Below are positions 52,189-60,188 of a DNA stretch of 64,000 bases, piece by piece. A program made the translations under genes and the position numbers. Location: assembly GCF_014648435.1 (NCBI RefSeq), contig NZ_BMRC01000005.1, positions 124,001-188,000 of the forward strand, in the 5' to 3' direction. The DNA is from Nonomuraea spiralis (GTDB lineage: Bacteria; Actinomycetota; Actinomycetes; Streptosporangiales; Streptosporangiaceae). Each line of letters begins with the position of its first letter. Position 1 is the stretch's first letter. The notes beneath the pieces were generated by a model. It worked only from the letters and a program-made list of their open reading frames with translations. It did no database searches and had not been told where the DNA came from.

Positions 52189-52205
52189 TGTCCCAGCATG
52201 GCGGC

Positions 52206-53045
52206 ATGACGATCCACCACTGCACGATCGACCACTGCACGATCGACCACTTCACCATCGACCACGACGGCGTCACGATCGCGGTGTCCCGTGGCGGCAG
52301 GGGCCGGCCGCTGGTGTTGTGCCCCGGGCTGAACTCGACCCAGGCCGACCTGCACGAGCTGGCCGGGCTGCTGCGGCGCGACCACGACGTGGTGACCTTC
52401 GACCTGCGGGGCCACGGTCTCTCCTCAGCCGCGGGCGACTACTCCTTCCAGTCGTTCCTCGGTGACCTGGGCGCGGTCCTGGCCACGGTCCTCGCCACTG
52501 CGGGAGGTTCCGGTGCGGCGCCGCTGCTCGTGGGGTACTCGCTGGGCGCCGACCTGGCCGTGCACCACGCCGCCGCGCATCCCGGCGGCATCGCCGGGCT
52601 CGTCCTGATCGACGGGGCGAACCCGGTGCCCGAGCCGTTCCTCACCCCGGACGTCCTGCCGGAGCTGCGCGCGATGTGGACGGACCTGGCCGCGCGGCAG
52701 CAGGCCCGGCGGGGCACCCCGCGTCAGGTCCTGCTCGGCGGGGATGAGATCGTCGGGCTGAACGCCGAGATCGACGTGGTCCGGGCCGCCATCCTCGACC
52801 GCTACCGGGCGATCGACGTGCCGATCAGCATGATCATGTCGACCGCGATGGCCGGCGAGGGCGACGGCATCGCACAACGCTTCAACCGGAACTGGCGCGC
52901 CGGGATCGAACGGCTCGTCCGGCAGCGGCCGCACATCACCACGTCCTGGCTGGAGGCCGACCACGGGCTGGTCTTCACGCACGCCCCGGAGATCGCCCAG
53001 CTCGTCCGGAGCGCTTCGGGCCGGGCCGGTCGGGCGGCCTCGTAG
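52206..53045 (+). CDS. Alpha/beta hydrolase in a MerR-controlled operon
   Basis: 279 residues from the ATG at 52206; an in-frame ATG at 52188 would add six residues but lies inside the operator. Core motifs: VLCPGLNSTQADL (oxyanion strand), TFDLRGHGLSSA, nucleophile elbow LVGYSLGADLAVHHAAA, and a late His in EADHGLVFTHAPE. This is an ordinary serine hydrolase of the hydrolase-fold family; substrate unknown. The N-terminus contains a peptide repeat, HCTIDHCTIDHFTIDH, from a 15-bp tandem duplication. The MerR regulator starts 22 bases downstream, so the two form an operon induced through the upstream dyad. Confidence 0.82.
   Translation: MTIHHCTIDHCTIDHFTIDHDGVTIAVSRGGRGRPLVLCPGLNSTQADLHELAGLLRRDHDVVTFDLRGHGLSSAAGDYSFQSFLGDLGAVLATVLATAGGSGAAPLLVGYSLGADLAVHHAAAHPGGIAGLVLIDGANPVPEPFLTPDVLPELRAMWTDLAARQQARRGTPRQVLLGGDEIVGLNAEIDVVRAAILDRYRAIDVPISMIMSTAMAGEGDGIAQRFNRNWRAGIERLVRQRPHITTSWLEADHGLVFTHAPEIAQLVRSASGRAGRAAS
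52218..52262 (+). repeat. Three tandem 15-bp units inside the hydrolase start
   Basis: Units at 52218-52232 and 52233-52247 are identical (CACTGCACGATCGAC); the third (52248-52262) differs at two positions. They keep frame and code for repeated HCTID/HFTID pentapeptides, so copy-number change would alter only the N-terminal tail length. Confidence 0.85.
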
Positions 53046-53067
53046 CGGCACCTGGGAGGCTGGTGCG

Positions 53068-53844
53068 ATGCTGACGATCGGCGAACTGGCGTCGTACGCC
53101 GGAGTGACCGTACGCGCGGTGCGTCACTACCACGCCAGGGGCCTGCTGCCCGAGCCCGAGCGGGACGCCTCCGGCTACCGCAGGTACGACGCCGGCGCGG
53201 TGGTCGAGCTGATCCGGATCCGGACCCTCGCCGAGAGCGGGGTCCCGCTGGCCCGGGTACGGGAGCTGCTGCGGGCCGGTGAGGAGGAGTTCGCCGCGGC
53301 GCTCGCCGACATCGACCGGCGGCTGCGGGAGGAGATCCGGCAGCGGCGGCGGCACCGCGAACGGCTGGCCCGGCTCGCCGCCGGGGACAGCCTGGCGCTG
53401 CCGCCGGAGGTCGTCGCCTACCTCGACCGGCTGCGCGCGCTCGGGGTGGACGAACGTATCGTCCAGGCCGAACACGACGGCTGGATCCTGCTGGCCGCGC
53501 ACTCGCCCGGACGGGTGCCGGAGTGGATGGCACGCAAGCGGGAGCAGCTCGGCGACCCGAAGTTCATCGACTTCTTCCTCACCCTGGGCGAGGCCCTCGC
53601 CCAGCCCGGGGACAGCCCGCGGCTGGTGGAGCTGGCCGACCGGCTGGCCGCTTACATCACGCGGCTGGCCGCGGAGAAGGGCGAGGACTACGTCGACGAC
53701 CTCGACGTCGAGCCGCCGTTCGTCCGGTTGATGGACAGCCTGGCGTTCGACGCCCTGCCGCCGGCCCGCCGGCTGATCGAGCTGCTGAGGCGGCGGGGCT
53801 GGGACGGCTGGAGCAAACTCGGCCGCGTGCCCCCCGACCGCTGA
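53068..53844 (+). CDS. MerR-family transcriptional activator
   Basis: 258 residues. The N-terminal winged helix is TIGELASYAGVTVRAVRHYH followed by GLLPEPERDASGYRRYDAGA, the MerR signature. A coiled-coil dimer helix (RRLREEIRQRRRHRERLARL) spans about 85-115, and a roughly 140-residue C-terminal part of unknown ligand type follows, with no Cys metal-binding pattern. A drug- or metabolite-sensing activator is therefore more likely than a metal sensor. It is second in the operon with the hydrolase, whose promoter holds the MerR-type dyad, implying autoregulation. Confidence 0.9.
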   Translation: MLTIGELASYAGVTVRAVRHYHARGLLPEPERDASGYRRYDAGAVVELIRIRTLAESGVPLARVRELLRAGEEEFAAALADIDRRLREEIRQRRRHRERLARLAAGDSLALPPEVVAYLDRLRALGVDERIVQAEHDGWILLAAHSPGRVPEWMARKREQLGDPKFIDFFLTLGEALAQPGDSPRLVELADRLAAYITRLAAEKGEDYVDDLDVEPPFVRLMDSLAFDALPPARRLIELLRRRGWDGWSKLGRVPPDR

Positions 53845-53973
53845 CCGCGAACGTTCCCGCCACTGACCCCCGCCTGCTGACTGCGAACGTTCCCGCCACT
53901 GACCCCCGCCTGCTGACTGCGAACGTTCCCGCCACTGACCCCCGCCTGCTGACCGCGAACGTTCCCGCCACTG
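53841..53973. repeat. 36-bp tandem repeat, 3.7 copies
   Basis: Units start at 53841, 53877, 53913 and 53949 (the last is 25 bases long). They differ only at a C/T position after CTGAC. Each unit contains the palindrome GAACGTTC. The array starts at the stop of the MerR gene and ends 15 bases before the end of the convergent lipoprotein gene. 36 is a multiple of three, so the frames stay open (LTANVPATDPRL repeated on +), but no gene uses them. Confidence 0.9.
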
Positions 53974-53988
53974 TGCGGGCCGCCGGTC

Positions 53989-55044
53989 TCACCCGGCGAG
54001 GAAGCGCAGCAGCTCCGCCGTCACGAACGCCGGGTTCTCCTCCACGAGCCAGTGCCCCGCGCGCGGCACGTCCACCGCCCGTACGATCCTGGTCAGCCGC
54101 GGGGCCACCGTGGCGCGGATCGCGTCGAGCTGCCCCTGAGCGGTCATGAGCAGGGTCGGCACGCGTACCGGCGCGGCCGCCGAGGCGTCGCGGACGTCCC
54201 GGTCGAGCGCGCGGTAGAGCTCGAACCCGCCCGACAGGGCCTGCGGCCGGCTGTAGGTCCGGGCGTACTCGTCGATCTCGCGGTCGGTGAACGGCGACCG
54301 CTCCGAGGTGCCCCCGAACGCCGTCCCGCCGAACGCCACCTGGGGGTAGAACAGCGCCAGGTAGTCGCGCACGTCGTCGCCCACGACCGCCTCGGGCACC
54401 CGCCGCTGGGAGTGGAAGGCGATGTGCCAGCTCAGCGAGCGGTACGTGGCCGCGTCCACGGCGGGCCCGGGGAGCGGCAGGTCGAGGTAGCCGAGGCGGC
54501 CGGTGTCGCCGGGGAACTGGGCGGCGTACTGGAAGGCCACCGCGGCGCCGAAGTCGTGGCCGACGACGGCGGCGTCCCGGATCCCGAGCCGGTCGGCGGT
54601 CAGTTTGTGCACGTACCGGGCGAGGGTGGCCTTGTCGTAGCCGGTCGGCGAGCCGGTGCTGTCGCCCAGTCCCGGCAGGTCGATCGCGTAGACGGTGTGG
54701 TGCTTCGCGAGTTCCGGCATGATCGGCCACCAGCCGTACCAGGTCTGCGGCCAGCCGTGGATCAGCACCACCGGCGTGCCGCCGCCGCCGGTCACGTAAT
54801 GCATGCGGACGCCGTCCACGTCGGCGAACTCGTGCCGGAAGGTGCCCTTGAACGCCGGGTCGTCCTGGGTGGCGGCGGCGTAGGAGACGGTGGAGGCGGA
54901 TTTCGCCGTCGGCGTGGGCTTCGCGGCCGGTGTGGCACAGGCCGTGGCGCCGAGCGTGAGCAGGAAGGCGAGCACGATCGTCGCCGCCGTGCGCGCGGAC
55001 CTGAGGAGGCGGCGGCGCGACGGCGGCCGGGTTGCGGTGGTCAT
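53989..55044 (-). CDS. Epoxide-hydrolase-like alpha/beta hydrolase, putative lipoprotein
   Basis: 351 residues. The signal sequence TIVLAFLLTLGATAC ends in a lipobox (L-x-A-C type, Cys near residue 36), so the protein is probably lipid-anchored outside the cell. The hydrolase domain has VVLIHGWPQTWYGWW (oxyanion HGxP), AIDLPGLGDS, the nucleophile VVGHDFGAAVAFQYAA with Asp, as in epoxide hydrolases and haloalkane dehalogenases, and a late His in RAGHWLVEENP. It may open epoxides or dehalogenate external compounds; substrate unknown. It is the last gene of a three-gene reverse operon with a DinB-fold protein (27-base gap) and a methyltransferase. Confidence 0.88.
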   Translation of the reverse strand: MTTATRPPSRRRLLRSARTAATIVLAFLLTLGATACATPAAKPTPTAKSASTVSYAAATQDDPAFKGTFRHEFADVDGVRMHYVTGGGGTPVVLIHGWPQTWYGWWPIMPELAKHHTVYAIDLPGLGDSTGSPTGYDKATLARYVHKLTADRLGIRDAAVVGHDFGAAVAFQYAAQFPGDTGRLGYLDLPLPGPAVDAATYRSLSWHIAFHSQRRVPEAVVGDDVRDYLALFYPQVAFGGTAFGGTSERSPFTDREIDEYARTYSRPQALSGGFELYRALDRDVRDASAAAPVRVPTLLMTAQGQLDAIRATVAPRLTRIVRAVDVPRAGHWLVEENPAFVTAELLRFLAG

Positions 55045-55071
55045 GTGTTCCTGTCCTGGGAAGGGATGGGG

Positions 55072-55572
55072 TCAGCGGCCGGTCGTGCCGTCGATCAGTT
55101 CGCGCAGGATGTCGGCGTGGCCCGCGTGCCGGCCGGTCTCCTCGATCATGTGGGTGAGCGCCCACCGGACACTGGGCGCCGGACGGCCGGCCCTTTGTCG
55201 GGGGAGCGTCCGGGAGAGGGCATGGGGGAGCGGCGCGGCCGGATCGGCGCAGCCGTCGAGCACGGCGTTGGCGCGTTCGACCGTGTCGCGATAACGGGTG
55301 AGGACGTCGCCCGCGCTGTCGGACGGCGCCGCCCGGAAGGTGTCCGGCCAGGCGGTGACCTCCTCGCCGAGGAAGATCGCGCGTTCGACGGAGGTGAGGT
55401 GGTTGAGCAGGCCGAGCAGGTTCGTGCCGGAGGGCACCATCGGGGTTCGCGCCTGCGGTTCGGGGACGCCCTCGACCTTGGCGGCGACGGACGTGCGCAG
55501 GTAGTCGAGGAAGCCGCGCAGGGTCTCGGTCTCGGTGCGTCCGGTGCGGGGCGGCGGGGTGTCGCGGGGCAT
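55072..55572 (-). CDS. DinB-fold (DUF664-type) metal-binding protein
   Basis: 166 residues forming a four-helix DinB bundle. The metal-ligand motif is clear: an early His in LLGLLNHLTSVERAIF, and MIEETGRHAGHADILRELID near the C-terminus with the HxxxE...H arrangement. Family members include mycothiol- and bacillithiol-dependent transferases and many proteins without known reaction. It lies between a methyltransferase and the epoxide-hydrolase-like lipoprotein in one operon. A thiol-transfer or detoxification role next to an epoxide hydrolase would make chemical sense, but this is inference. Confidence 0.88.
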   Translation of the reverse strand: MPRDTPPPRTGRTETETLRGFLDYLRTSVAAKVEGVPEPQARTPMVPSGTNLLGLLNHLTSVERAIFLGEEVTAWPDTFRAAPSDSAGDVLTRYRDTVERANAVLDGCADPAAPLPHALSRTLPRQRAGRPAPSVRWALTHMIEETGRHAGHADILRELIDGTTGR

Positions 55573-55617
55573 GACGAAGGTCCCTTCCTGGTGATCGAAG
55601 GTGGTGGCGGCGGCTGG

Positions 55618-56244
55618 TCAGGCGGCGCGGCGGACGAGCAGCACGTGGTCGGTGACCTCGGCGGTGCGCCCGTCCGGTCCGGTCGCGATCCGGCGGGGCG
55701 CGTCGGCCCGTTCGACCGTCCAGCCCGCCGGATCCAGGTCGAGGTCCGCGGCCACCTCGTGCGGGCCGGGGCGGCGGCGGCCGGGGTCCTGGTCCCACGA
55801 CCACGGCGCGGTCGAGCCGTGGTCGACGACCAGCAGGCGTCCGCCGGGATGCAGGGCGTGCGCGGCCGAGCGCAGGACGCTCGCGCGGTCCAGGTCGTGC
55901 GGAGTGTGCAGGTAGTGGGCGCAGATCAGGTCGAACCGGCCCGATGGGAAGGACCGGCCCAGGTCGTGCCGTACGGTGGCCAGCCGGTGGTCCAGCCCAT
56001 GCGTACGGGCCAGATCGGCGACCCGCCGGAGGGCGACGGCCGAGATGTCGGCGGCGGTGACATTCCAGCCCTGACGGGCCAGCCACAGCGCGTCACCGCC
56101 GTCGCCGCACCCCAGGTCCAGCGCGTCGCCGGGCGGCAGGCCCGGGACCGTCTCGGCGAGCCGGAGGTTGGGGCGCGGGTCGGTGACCGGCGGCCGGGCC
56201 GCGTACACGCCGTCCCAGAAAGTGACCGCTTCGGTGGTGTTCAT
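55618..56244 (-). CDS. Class I SAM-dependent methyltransferase
   Basis: 208 residues from the ATG at 56244 with AAGGAG 7 bases upstream. Motif I is ALDLGCGDGGDALWLARQG, followed by VTAADISAVALRRVADLA (acidic residue for ribose), FDLICAHYLHTPHDL and the LHPGGRLLVVDHG strand. This is the small Methyltransf_25-type group, related in layout to thiopurine/tellurite-type methyltransferases (TehB-like). First gene of the operon that continues with DinB and the lipoprotein hydrolase. A detoxifying methyl transfer is plausible. Confidence 0.85.
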   Translation of the reverse strand: MNTTEAVTFWDGVYAARPPVTDPRPNLRLAETVPGLPPGDALDLGCGDGGDALWLARQGWNVTAADISAVALRRVADLARTHGLDHRLATVRHDLGRSFPSGRFDLICAHYLHTPHDLDRASVLRSAAHALHPGGRLLVVDHGSTAPWSWDQDPGRRRPGPHEVAADLDLDPAGWTVERADAPRRIATGPDGRTAEVTDHVLLVRRAA

Positions 56245-56317
56245 CGAGGCTCCTTGCGTGGATGGGAGTTCAGTGTCACCACGCGTATGGCGATCTGGCA
56301 CGATTTCTTGCGGTTCT

Positions 56318-56342
56318 GGCAAGAGGGCGGCGGGCTCTTGCC
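56318..56342. promoter_or_regulatory. Strong inverted repeat upstream of the propeller gene
   Basis: GGCAAGAG (56318-56325) and CTCTTGCC (56335-56342) are perfect complements around a 9-base G/C-rich loop. A second, overlapping pairing GGGCGGC/GCCGCCC is also possible. Located in the 168-bp divergent region; it could be an operator or an mRNA leader hairpin of the gene at 56413. Confidence 0.45.
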
Positions 56343-56412
56343 GCCCGTCCCGTCGAGGCGTTCACTGGGGGCCGGGAGGCGTACGGGGTCTCCTCAGCAG
56401 GGGGTGCAGGAC

Positions 56413-57480
56413 ATGACCGTCGCCCAGAACGCCGATGGCCGCCTCGAAGTGTTCGCCCGGGGCAACGACGACGCGCTGATCCACACGTACCAGACACGGC
56501 CGAACAACGACTGGTCGTTCTGGTCCTCACTCGGCGGCGGACTGGCCGGGCAACCGGCCGTGGCACGCAACGCCGACGGCCGGTTGGAGGCGTTCTCCAT
56601 CACCGAGGACGGCGCGCTGTGGCACATGTGGCAGATCGCGCCCAACAGCGGCTGGTCCGACTGGCAGACGCTGGGCGGACGGCTGTCCAGCAGCCCGGTC
56701 CTCGCCATGAACCCCGACGGGCGGCTGGAGGTGTTCGCCGTCGGCGCGGACGGCGATCTGGTGCACCTGTGGCAGGTCGCCCCCAGCAACGGCTGGTCGT
56801 CCTGGGAGTCGCTGGGCGGCAGGCTGCGCCACCCGATACCGGGCCGCCGCGCCGCCTCGCTGGACGTCATCGCCAACCACGACGGACGGCTGGAGGTCTT
56901 CGCCGTCGGCTCCGACAACGACCTGCTGCACATCTGGCAGCCCGCGCCCTGGAGCGGCTGGTCGGAGTGGGCCTCGCTCGGCGGGCGGCTGCTGACCGCC
57001 CCCGCCGCGCAGCGCAACCTCGACGGCCGCTTGGAGGTGTTCGCGCTGGGCGCCGACCGGGCGATGTGGCACATCTGGCAGGGCGCCCCCGGCAGGGCCT
57101 GGTCGTCCTGGAACCCCCTGGGCGAGGAGCGCGGTTTCATCGACCCGCCGTCGGCCGCGCGCAACGCCGACGGCCGCCTTGAGGTCTTCGTCAGGGGTGG
57201 CGACGCCGCCCTGTGGCACATCTGGCAGACCGAGCCCGGGAATGGCTGGTCGCGGTGGGAGTCGCTCGGCGGGCAACTGGAGAGCGACCGTCAGGTGTGG
57301 CTGGGCTGCGCGCCGACCGTGGGCGCGAACGCCGACGCGCGGCTGGAGGTGTTCGTACGGCGCGACGACACGGCGGTGACGCACATCTGGCAGAGGGTGC
57401 CGGACGGCGGCTGGTCCGAGTGGGACCGGCTGGGCGGATGGCAGGCCTCGGCCCTGGGCCAGGGCTGGCGCGAACCGTAG
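56413..57480 (+). CDS. PLL-like seven-bladed beta-propeller (lectin-type) protein
   Basis: 355 residues made almost wholly of seven repeats of about 47-50 residues. Each carries NADGRLEVFARG-like, WHIWQ-like and WSSWESLGG-like segments. This is the repeat of the Photorhabdus PLL lectin group, where the pockets between blades bind fucose or O-methylated sugars. No signal peptide follows the ATG at 56413. An in-frame ATG at 56287 would add 42 residues that read like non-coding DNA, so I prefer the later start. Sugar binding, self or non-self recognition, or a scaffold role are possible. It stands alone, divergent from the methyltransferase operon. Confidence 0.85.
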   Translation: MTVAQNADGRLEVFARGNDDALIHTYQTRPNNDWSFWSSLGGGLAGQPAVARNADGRLEAFSITEDGALWHMWQIAPNSGWSDWQTLGGRLSSSPVLAMNPDGRLEVFAVGADGDLVHLWQVAPSNGWSSWESLGGRLRHPIPGRRAASLDVIANHDGRLEVFAVGSDNDLLHIWQPAPWSGWSEWASLGGRLLTAPAAQRNLDGRLEVFALGADRAMWHIWQGAPGRAWSSWNPLGEERGFIDPPSAARNADGRLEVFVRGGDAALWHIWQTEPGNGWSRWESLGGQLESDRQVWLGCAPTVGANADARLEVFVRRDDTAVTHIWQRVPDGGWSEWDRLGGWQASALGQGWREP

Positions 57481-57496
57481 CCGGACCCTTTCCCCG

Positions 57497-57510
57497 CCCG
57501 GCCGGCCGGG
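57497..57510. terminator. GC palindrome between convergent genes
   Basis: CCCGGCCGGCCGGG is fully self-complementary and sits just after the propeller stop and before the end of the convergent methyltransferase. Confidence 0.4.
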
Positions 57511-58257
57511 TCAGGCGATGAGCAGGCGGAGGCCGAGCTCCGCCGCGTCGAGGGACAGGAGGTCGCGGTTGCGTTCCGCCCACCGGCCCGAGTCGAGGTC
57601 GGCCCGCAGGTCGCGCACCGCCCGCCGCTCGGCCTCCGGCCCCACCGCGGTCCACGCCGACAACCCGCGGCGTACGCGCTCGTCCAGGTACGCCTCGGGC
57701 CGGCGCCAGTAGGCCTCGAAGAACCCGTCGGCGCAGTCCCACGGGATGGGCACCGGCTCCGTACGGGCTCCGATCGCGCGGGCCAGCTCGGCCAGCGGCG
57801 GCTTGCCGGCGAGGAGGCCGGCGACCTCGGGCAGGTAGTCGCGGATGAGCCAGAACCGCTGACGCCACTGCGCGTCGCCGCCGTCGAACGTGAACACCAC
57901 CACCCGGCGGGCCACGCGCCGCATCTCGCGCAGCCCGGCGATCGGGTCCCGCCAGTGATGAACGGTGCTGACGGCCATCGCGGCGTCGAAGGAGCCGTCC
58001 TCGAACGGAAGGTCCTCCGCGGAGGCCGCCACGCACGGCGCCGCGCCCGCCGGACGCTGGGCCCGCATGAGCGCCGACGGCTCGACCGCGATGACGTCAC
58101 GGTCGGGGGGTTCGTAGGAGCCGGTGCCGGCCCCGACGTTCACCACTGTCCGCGCGTCGCCGAGCGCGGCCCAGATCCTCGCGGCGATCCGCGGCTCGGT
58201 GCGCCGCGTGAGGGTGTACGTGCCGCCGATCGAGTCGTACAAGGGTGTGCCGGGCAT
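57511..58257 (-). CDS. Class I SAM-dependent methyltransferase (Methyltransf_11 type)
   Basis: 248 residues from the ATG at 58257, with AAGGAGG 8 bases upstream; an earlier in-frame ATG lacks such a site. Motif I is TVVNVGAGTGSYEPPD, followed by VIAVEPSALMRAQRP, then AEDLPFEDGSFDAAMAVSTV and the HHWRDPIAGLREMRRV block. The order is that of ubiquinone/menaquinone-biosynthesis-like small-molecule methyltransferases. Substrate unknown. It converges on the propeller gene and has no operon partner. Confidence 0.85.
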   Translation of the reverse strand: MPGTPLYDSIGGTYTLTRRTEPRIAARIWAALGDARTVVNVGAGTGSYEPPDRDVIAVEPSALMRAQRPAGAAPCVAASAEDLPFEDGSFDAAMAVSTVHHWRDPIAGLREMRRVARRVVVFTFDGGDAQWRQRFWLIRDYLPEVAGLLAGKPPLAELARAIGARTEPVPIPWDCADGFFEAYWRRPEAYLDERVRRGLSAWTAVGPEAERRAVRDLRADLDSGRWAERNRDLLSLDAAELGLRLLIA

Positions 58258-58377
58258 GTCGCTGCCTCCTTCTCCCCCGCCGCTGTGATGATCGCCGCTC
58301 CCCGGCCCGAGGTCAAGATCGTTCGTCACCGGGGAAGCCGGGCCCGGTGGAAACGCGGGAGCGCGCCGGAGCGACGG

Positions 58378-58722
58378 ATGCCGATCAGGCGGCCCGCGAC
58401 CTCGCGCACGGTCGCGGAGGCGGCAGGCGAGGCGGGGGTCTGGGAGCTCGGGTCGGGGCGTCGCCTGGGCTCGTTCGGCCTGGGCCGGGGGACGCCTGGC
58501 GTGCTGACGATGATCACCCTGCCCGGCGGCGCGGAGGTGCCGGCCGATGCCCGCGCGGGCGCCGTCCGGCTGTGGCGGCCCGCCACCGGCGAGCCGCTGG
58601 GCGCACCTCCGTCCCTGGACGCGACGGTCCTCGGGATGACGGCTATGGACGGAACCCTCTTCGCCGCGACGAGCCGGGGACCGGCCGCGGTGACGCCGGG
58701 AGCGACGATCGCGGCGGGGTAG
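58378..58722 (+). pseudogene. WD40-repeat protein remnant
   Basis: An open frame of 114 codons whose readable parts, EAGVWELGSGRRLGSFGLG and AGAVRLWRPATGEPLGAP, match single WD40 blades. They are followed by a degenerate closing strand (MDGTLFAATSRGPAAV). A working WD40 propeller needs about seven blades (300 or more residues). No further blades are found upstream; bases 58258-58377 hold no recognisable continuation. It is most likely the tail of a deleted gene. It ends 19 bases before the next, intact gene. Confidence 0.55.
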
Positions 58723-58741
58723 AAGTCAGTAGCATGGGGGC

Positions 58742-59062
58742 ATGACGCCACTTACACCTCCCTACTATGCGGTGATCATCACACAGAAGCTGAAGGACAC
58801 GGGTCTGGAGGGCTACGACGAGATGGCGGCCCGGATGGTCGAACTCGGCACCAAGTGGCCGGGCTACCTGGGCCGCGAGTCCGTCGCCAGGGCCGACGGC
58901 CACGAGTTGACAGTGATCTACTACGCCGACGCCGAGTCCATCGCCAGCTGGAAGGCCGACGTCGAGCACCTGGAGGCCCAGCGGCTCGGGCGCGAGCGGT
59001 GGTACGAGTACTACGACGTGCAGATCGCCCGGGTCGAGCGGGCGTACAGCTTCAGGGGCTGA
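58742..59062 (+). CDS. Antibiotic biosynthesis monooxygenase (ABM)-fold protein
   Basis: 106 residues forming one ABM ferredoxin-like domain: YYAVIITQKLKDTG, then MVELGTKWPGYLGRESVARA, LTVIYYADAESIASWKAD and the terminal WYEYYDVQIARVER. The group includes small heme-degrading or quinol-oxidising monooxygenases and many proteins of unknown reaction. No co-factor motif is expected in this family. It is followed by a strong hairpin and converges on the TetR/membrane-protein operon. No polyketide cluster is near, so an antibiotic-tailoring role is not implied. Confidence 0.85.
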   Translation: MTPLTPPYYAVIITQKLKDTGLEGYDEMAARMVELGTKWPGYLGRESVARADGHELTVIYYADAESIASWKADVEHLEAQRLGRERWYEYYDVQIARVERAYSFRG

Positions 59063-59082
59063 TCTACATCGTAAAGGCGCCA

Positions 59083-59110
59083 TCGCGGGTGACCTGCCGG
59101 CCACCCGCGA
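59083..59110. terminator. Hairpin terminator between convergent genes
   Basis: TCGCGGGTG (59083-59091) pairs perfectly with CACCCGCGA (59102-59110), with a 10-base loop. Shared by the ABM gene and the membrane-protein gene. Confidence 0.7.
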
Positions 59111-59114
59111 CGGT

Positions 59115-59594
59115 TCAGTGTTCGGCCGTGACCTGGTCGTAGAAGACGCCGAGGCGGTCGATGCGCCAGAGCTGGCCGTACACGATGAGGGCCGGGCCGA
59201 CGACGGTGGGCCAGATCTCCAGGGCGATCAGCCCCCACACCAGCAGGGCGAGGCCGACCAGCGAGCCGAGCGCCCAGATCCGCTGGACGACGGCGAACCC
59301 GGCGGGCATGCGGGAGCGGTCCTCCATCCACAGGCGTTCGCCGTAGATGCCCCGGGAGGACCAGGCGGTGGGCTTGTCGATCGGGCGGAAGGCGTGCGGG
59401 TTGGCCCACAACCAGAGCGCGACCAGGGCCAGCGGCAGCAGCGCCCACCAGCCGATCCAGGTCCGGCTCCAGATGGCGGCGATGGCGAGGGGGATGGCGG
59501 CGAAGCGGGTCCAGACGCTCCACGGGTTGGCGTGGCGCTTCCACGCCTCTTCGCTCATCCCGGCCATCTTGGCGTATTTGTCCAGCGCGCTCAT
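59115..59594 (-). CDS. Membrane protein, DUF6653-like
   Basis: 159 residues with four hydrophobic segments: FAAIPLAIAAIWS, WWALLPLALVALWLW, LGSLVGLALLVWGLIAL and TVVGPALIVYGQLW. Conserved-looking soluble blocks are HANPWSVWTRF, NPHAFRPIDKPTAWSSRGIYG and RIDRLGVFYDQV. I believe this is the actinobacterial DUF6653 family, whose role is unknown. It overlaps the TetR gene by 4 bases (ATGA) and so is the regulated gene of that unit. Confidence 0.75.
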   Translation of the reverse strand: MSALDKYAKMAGMSEEAWKRHANPWSVWTRFAAIPLAIAAIWSRTWIGWWALLPLALVALWLWANPHAFRPIDKPTAWSSRGIYGERLWMEDRSRMPAGFAVVQRIWALGSLVGLALLVWGLIALEIWPTVVGPALIVYGQLWRIDRLGVFYDQVTAEH

Positions 59595-60187
59595 GCGAGC
59601 ATCCCCCTGGCCAGAGTTCGGACGGTGGCTTCGAGCACCTGCTCGTAGGCGGGGCCGAAGCGGTCTTGGTTGACGACGACGAGGCCGGCCGTGCGGATCA
59701 CGCCGACGAGGATCTCGGCCGGGATGTCGGCGACGATGACGCCGGTGCGCTGGCCTTCGGCCAGGTGGTCGAGCAGCGGGGTGACGATCTGCGGGGCGAC
59801 GCGGGCGATCTGCTCGGGGCCGACGCGCCGGGTGACGGCCTCCAGCTCGTCGGGACGGGTGAGCAGCCGCCGGTAGAGGGGGTCGCCGGTGAGGACGTCG
59901 GTGATGGCGTGCATGACGGCGACCAGGCCGTCCTCCCCGGGGGGTCCGGTCAGGGCCGCCGTGACGGAGGCGGCGACCTGTGGGGCGCGGCGGAGCATGA
60001 TCTCCAGGTAGAGGGCTTCCTTGGATTCGAAGAAGGCGTAGAAGCTGCCTTTGGCGATGCCCGCCGGGGCGACGAGTTCGTCCAGTGAGGTCTTCTTCAG
60101 ACCTTGTGTGGTGAACAGTTCCTCGGCGGTGTCCAGCAGCAGGCCGGTGATGCGCGCCTTCTCCTCGGCGGTGAACGCGACTGCCAT
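59591..60187 (-). CDS. TetR-family repressor
   Basis: 198 residues from the ATG at 60187, 8 bases after AAAGGAG; an ATG at 60208 lies inside the operator. The N-terminal HTH is LLLDTAEELFTTQGLKKTSL, then APAGIAKGSFYAFFESKEAL, the standard TetR pattern. The ligand domain (about 75-195) gives no hint of the inducer. The 31-bp inverted repeat directly at the start codon is the expected autoregulatory operator. Co-transcribed with the DUF6653-like membrane protein. Confidence 0.92.
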   Translation of the reverse strand: MAVAFTAEEKARITGLLLDTAEELFTTQGLKKTSLDELVAPAGIAKGSFYAFFESKEALYLEIMLRRAPQVAASVTAALTGPPGEDGLVAVMHAITDVLTGDPLYRRLLTRPDELEAVTRRVGPEQIARVAPQIVTPLLDHLAEGQRTGVIVADIPAEILVGVIRTAGLVVVNQDRFGPAYEQVLEATVRTLARGMLA

Positions 60188-60188
60188 A

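Noticed and set aside
53841..53973. Tandem 36-bp units as a CRISPR array
   Set aside because: The units are head-to-tail with no spacers between them, and no cas genes are present.
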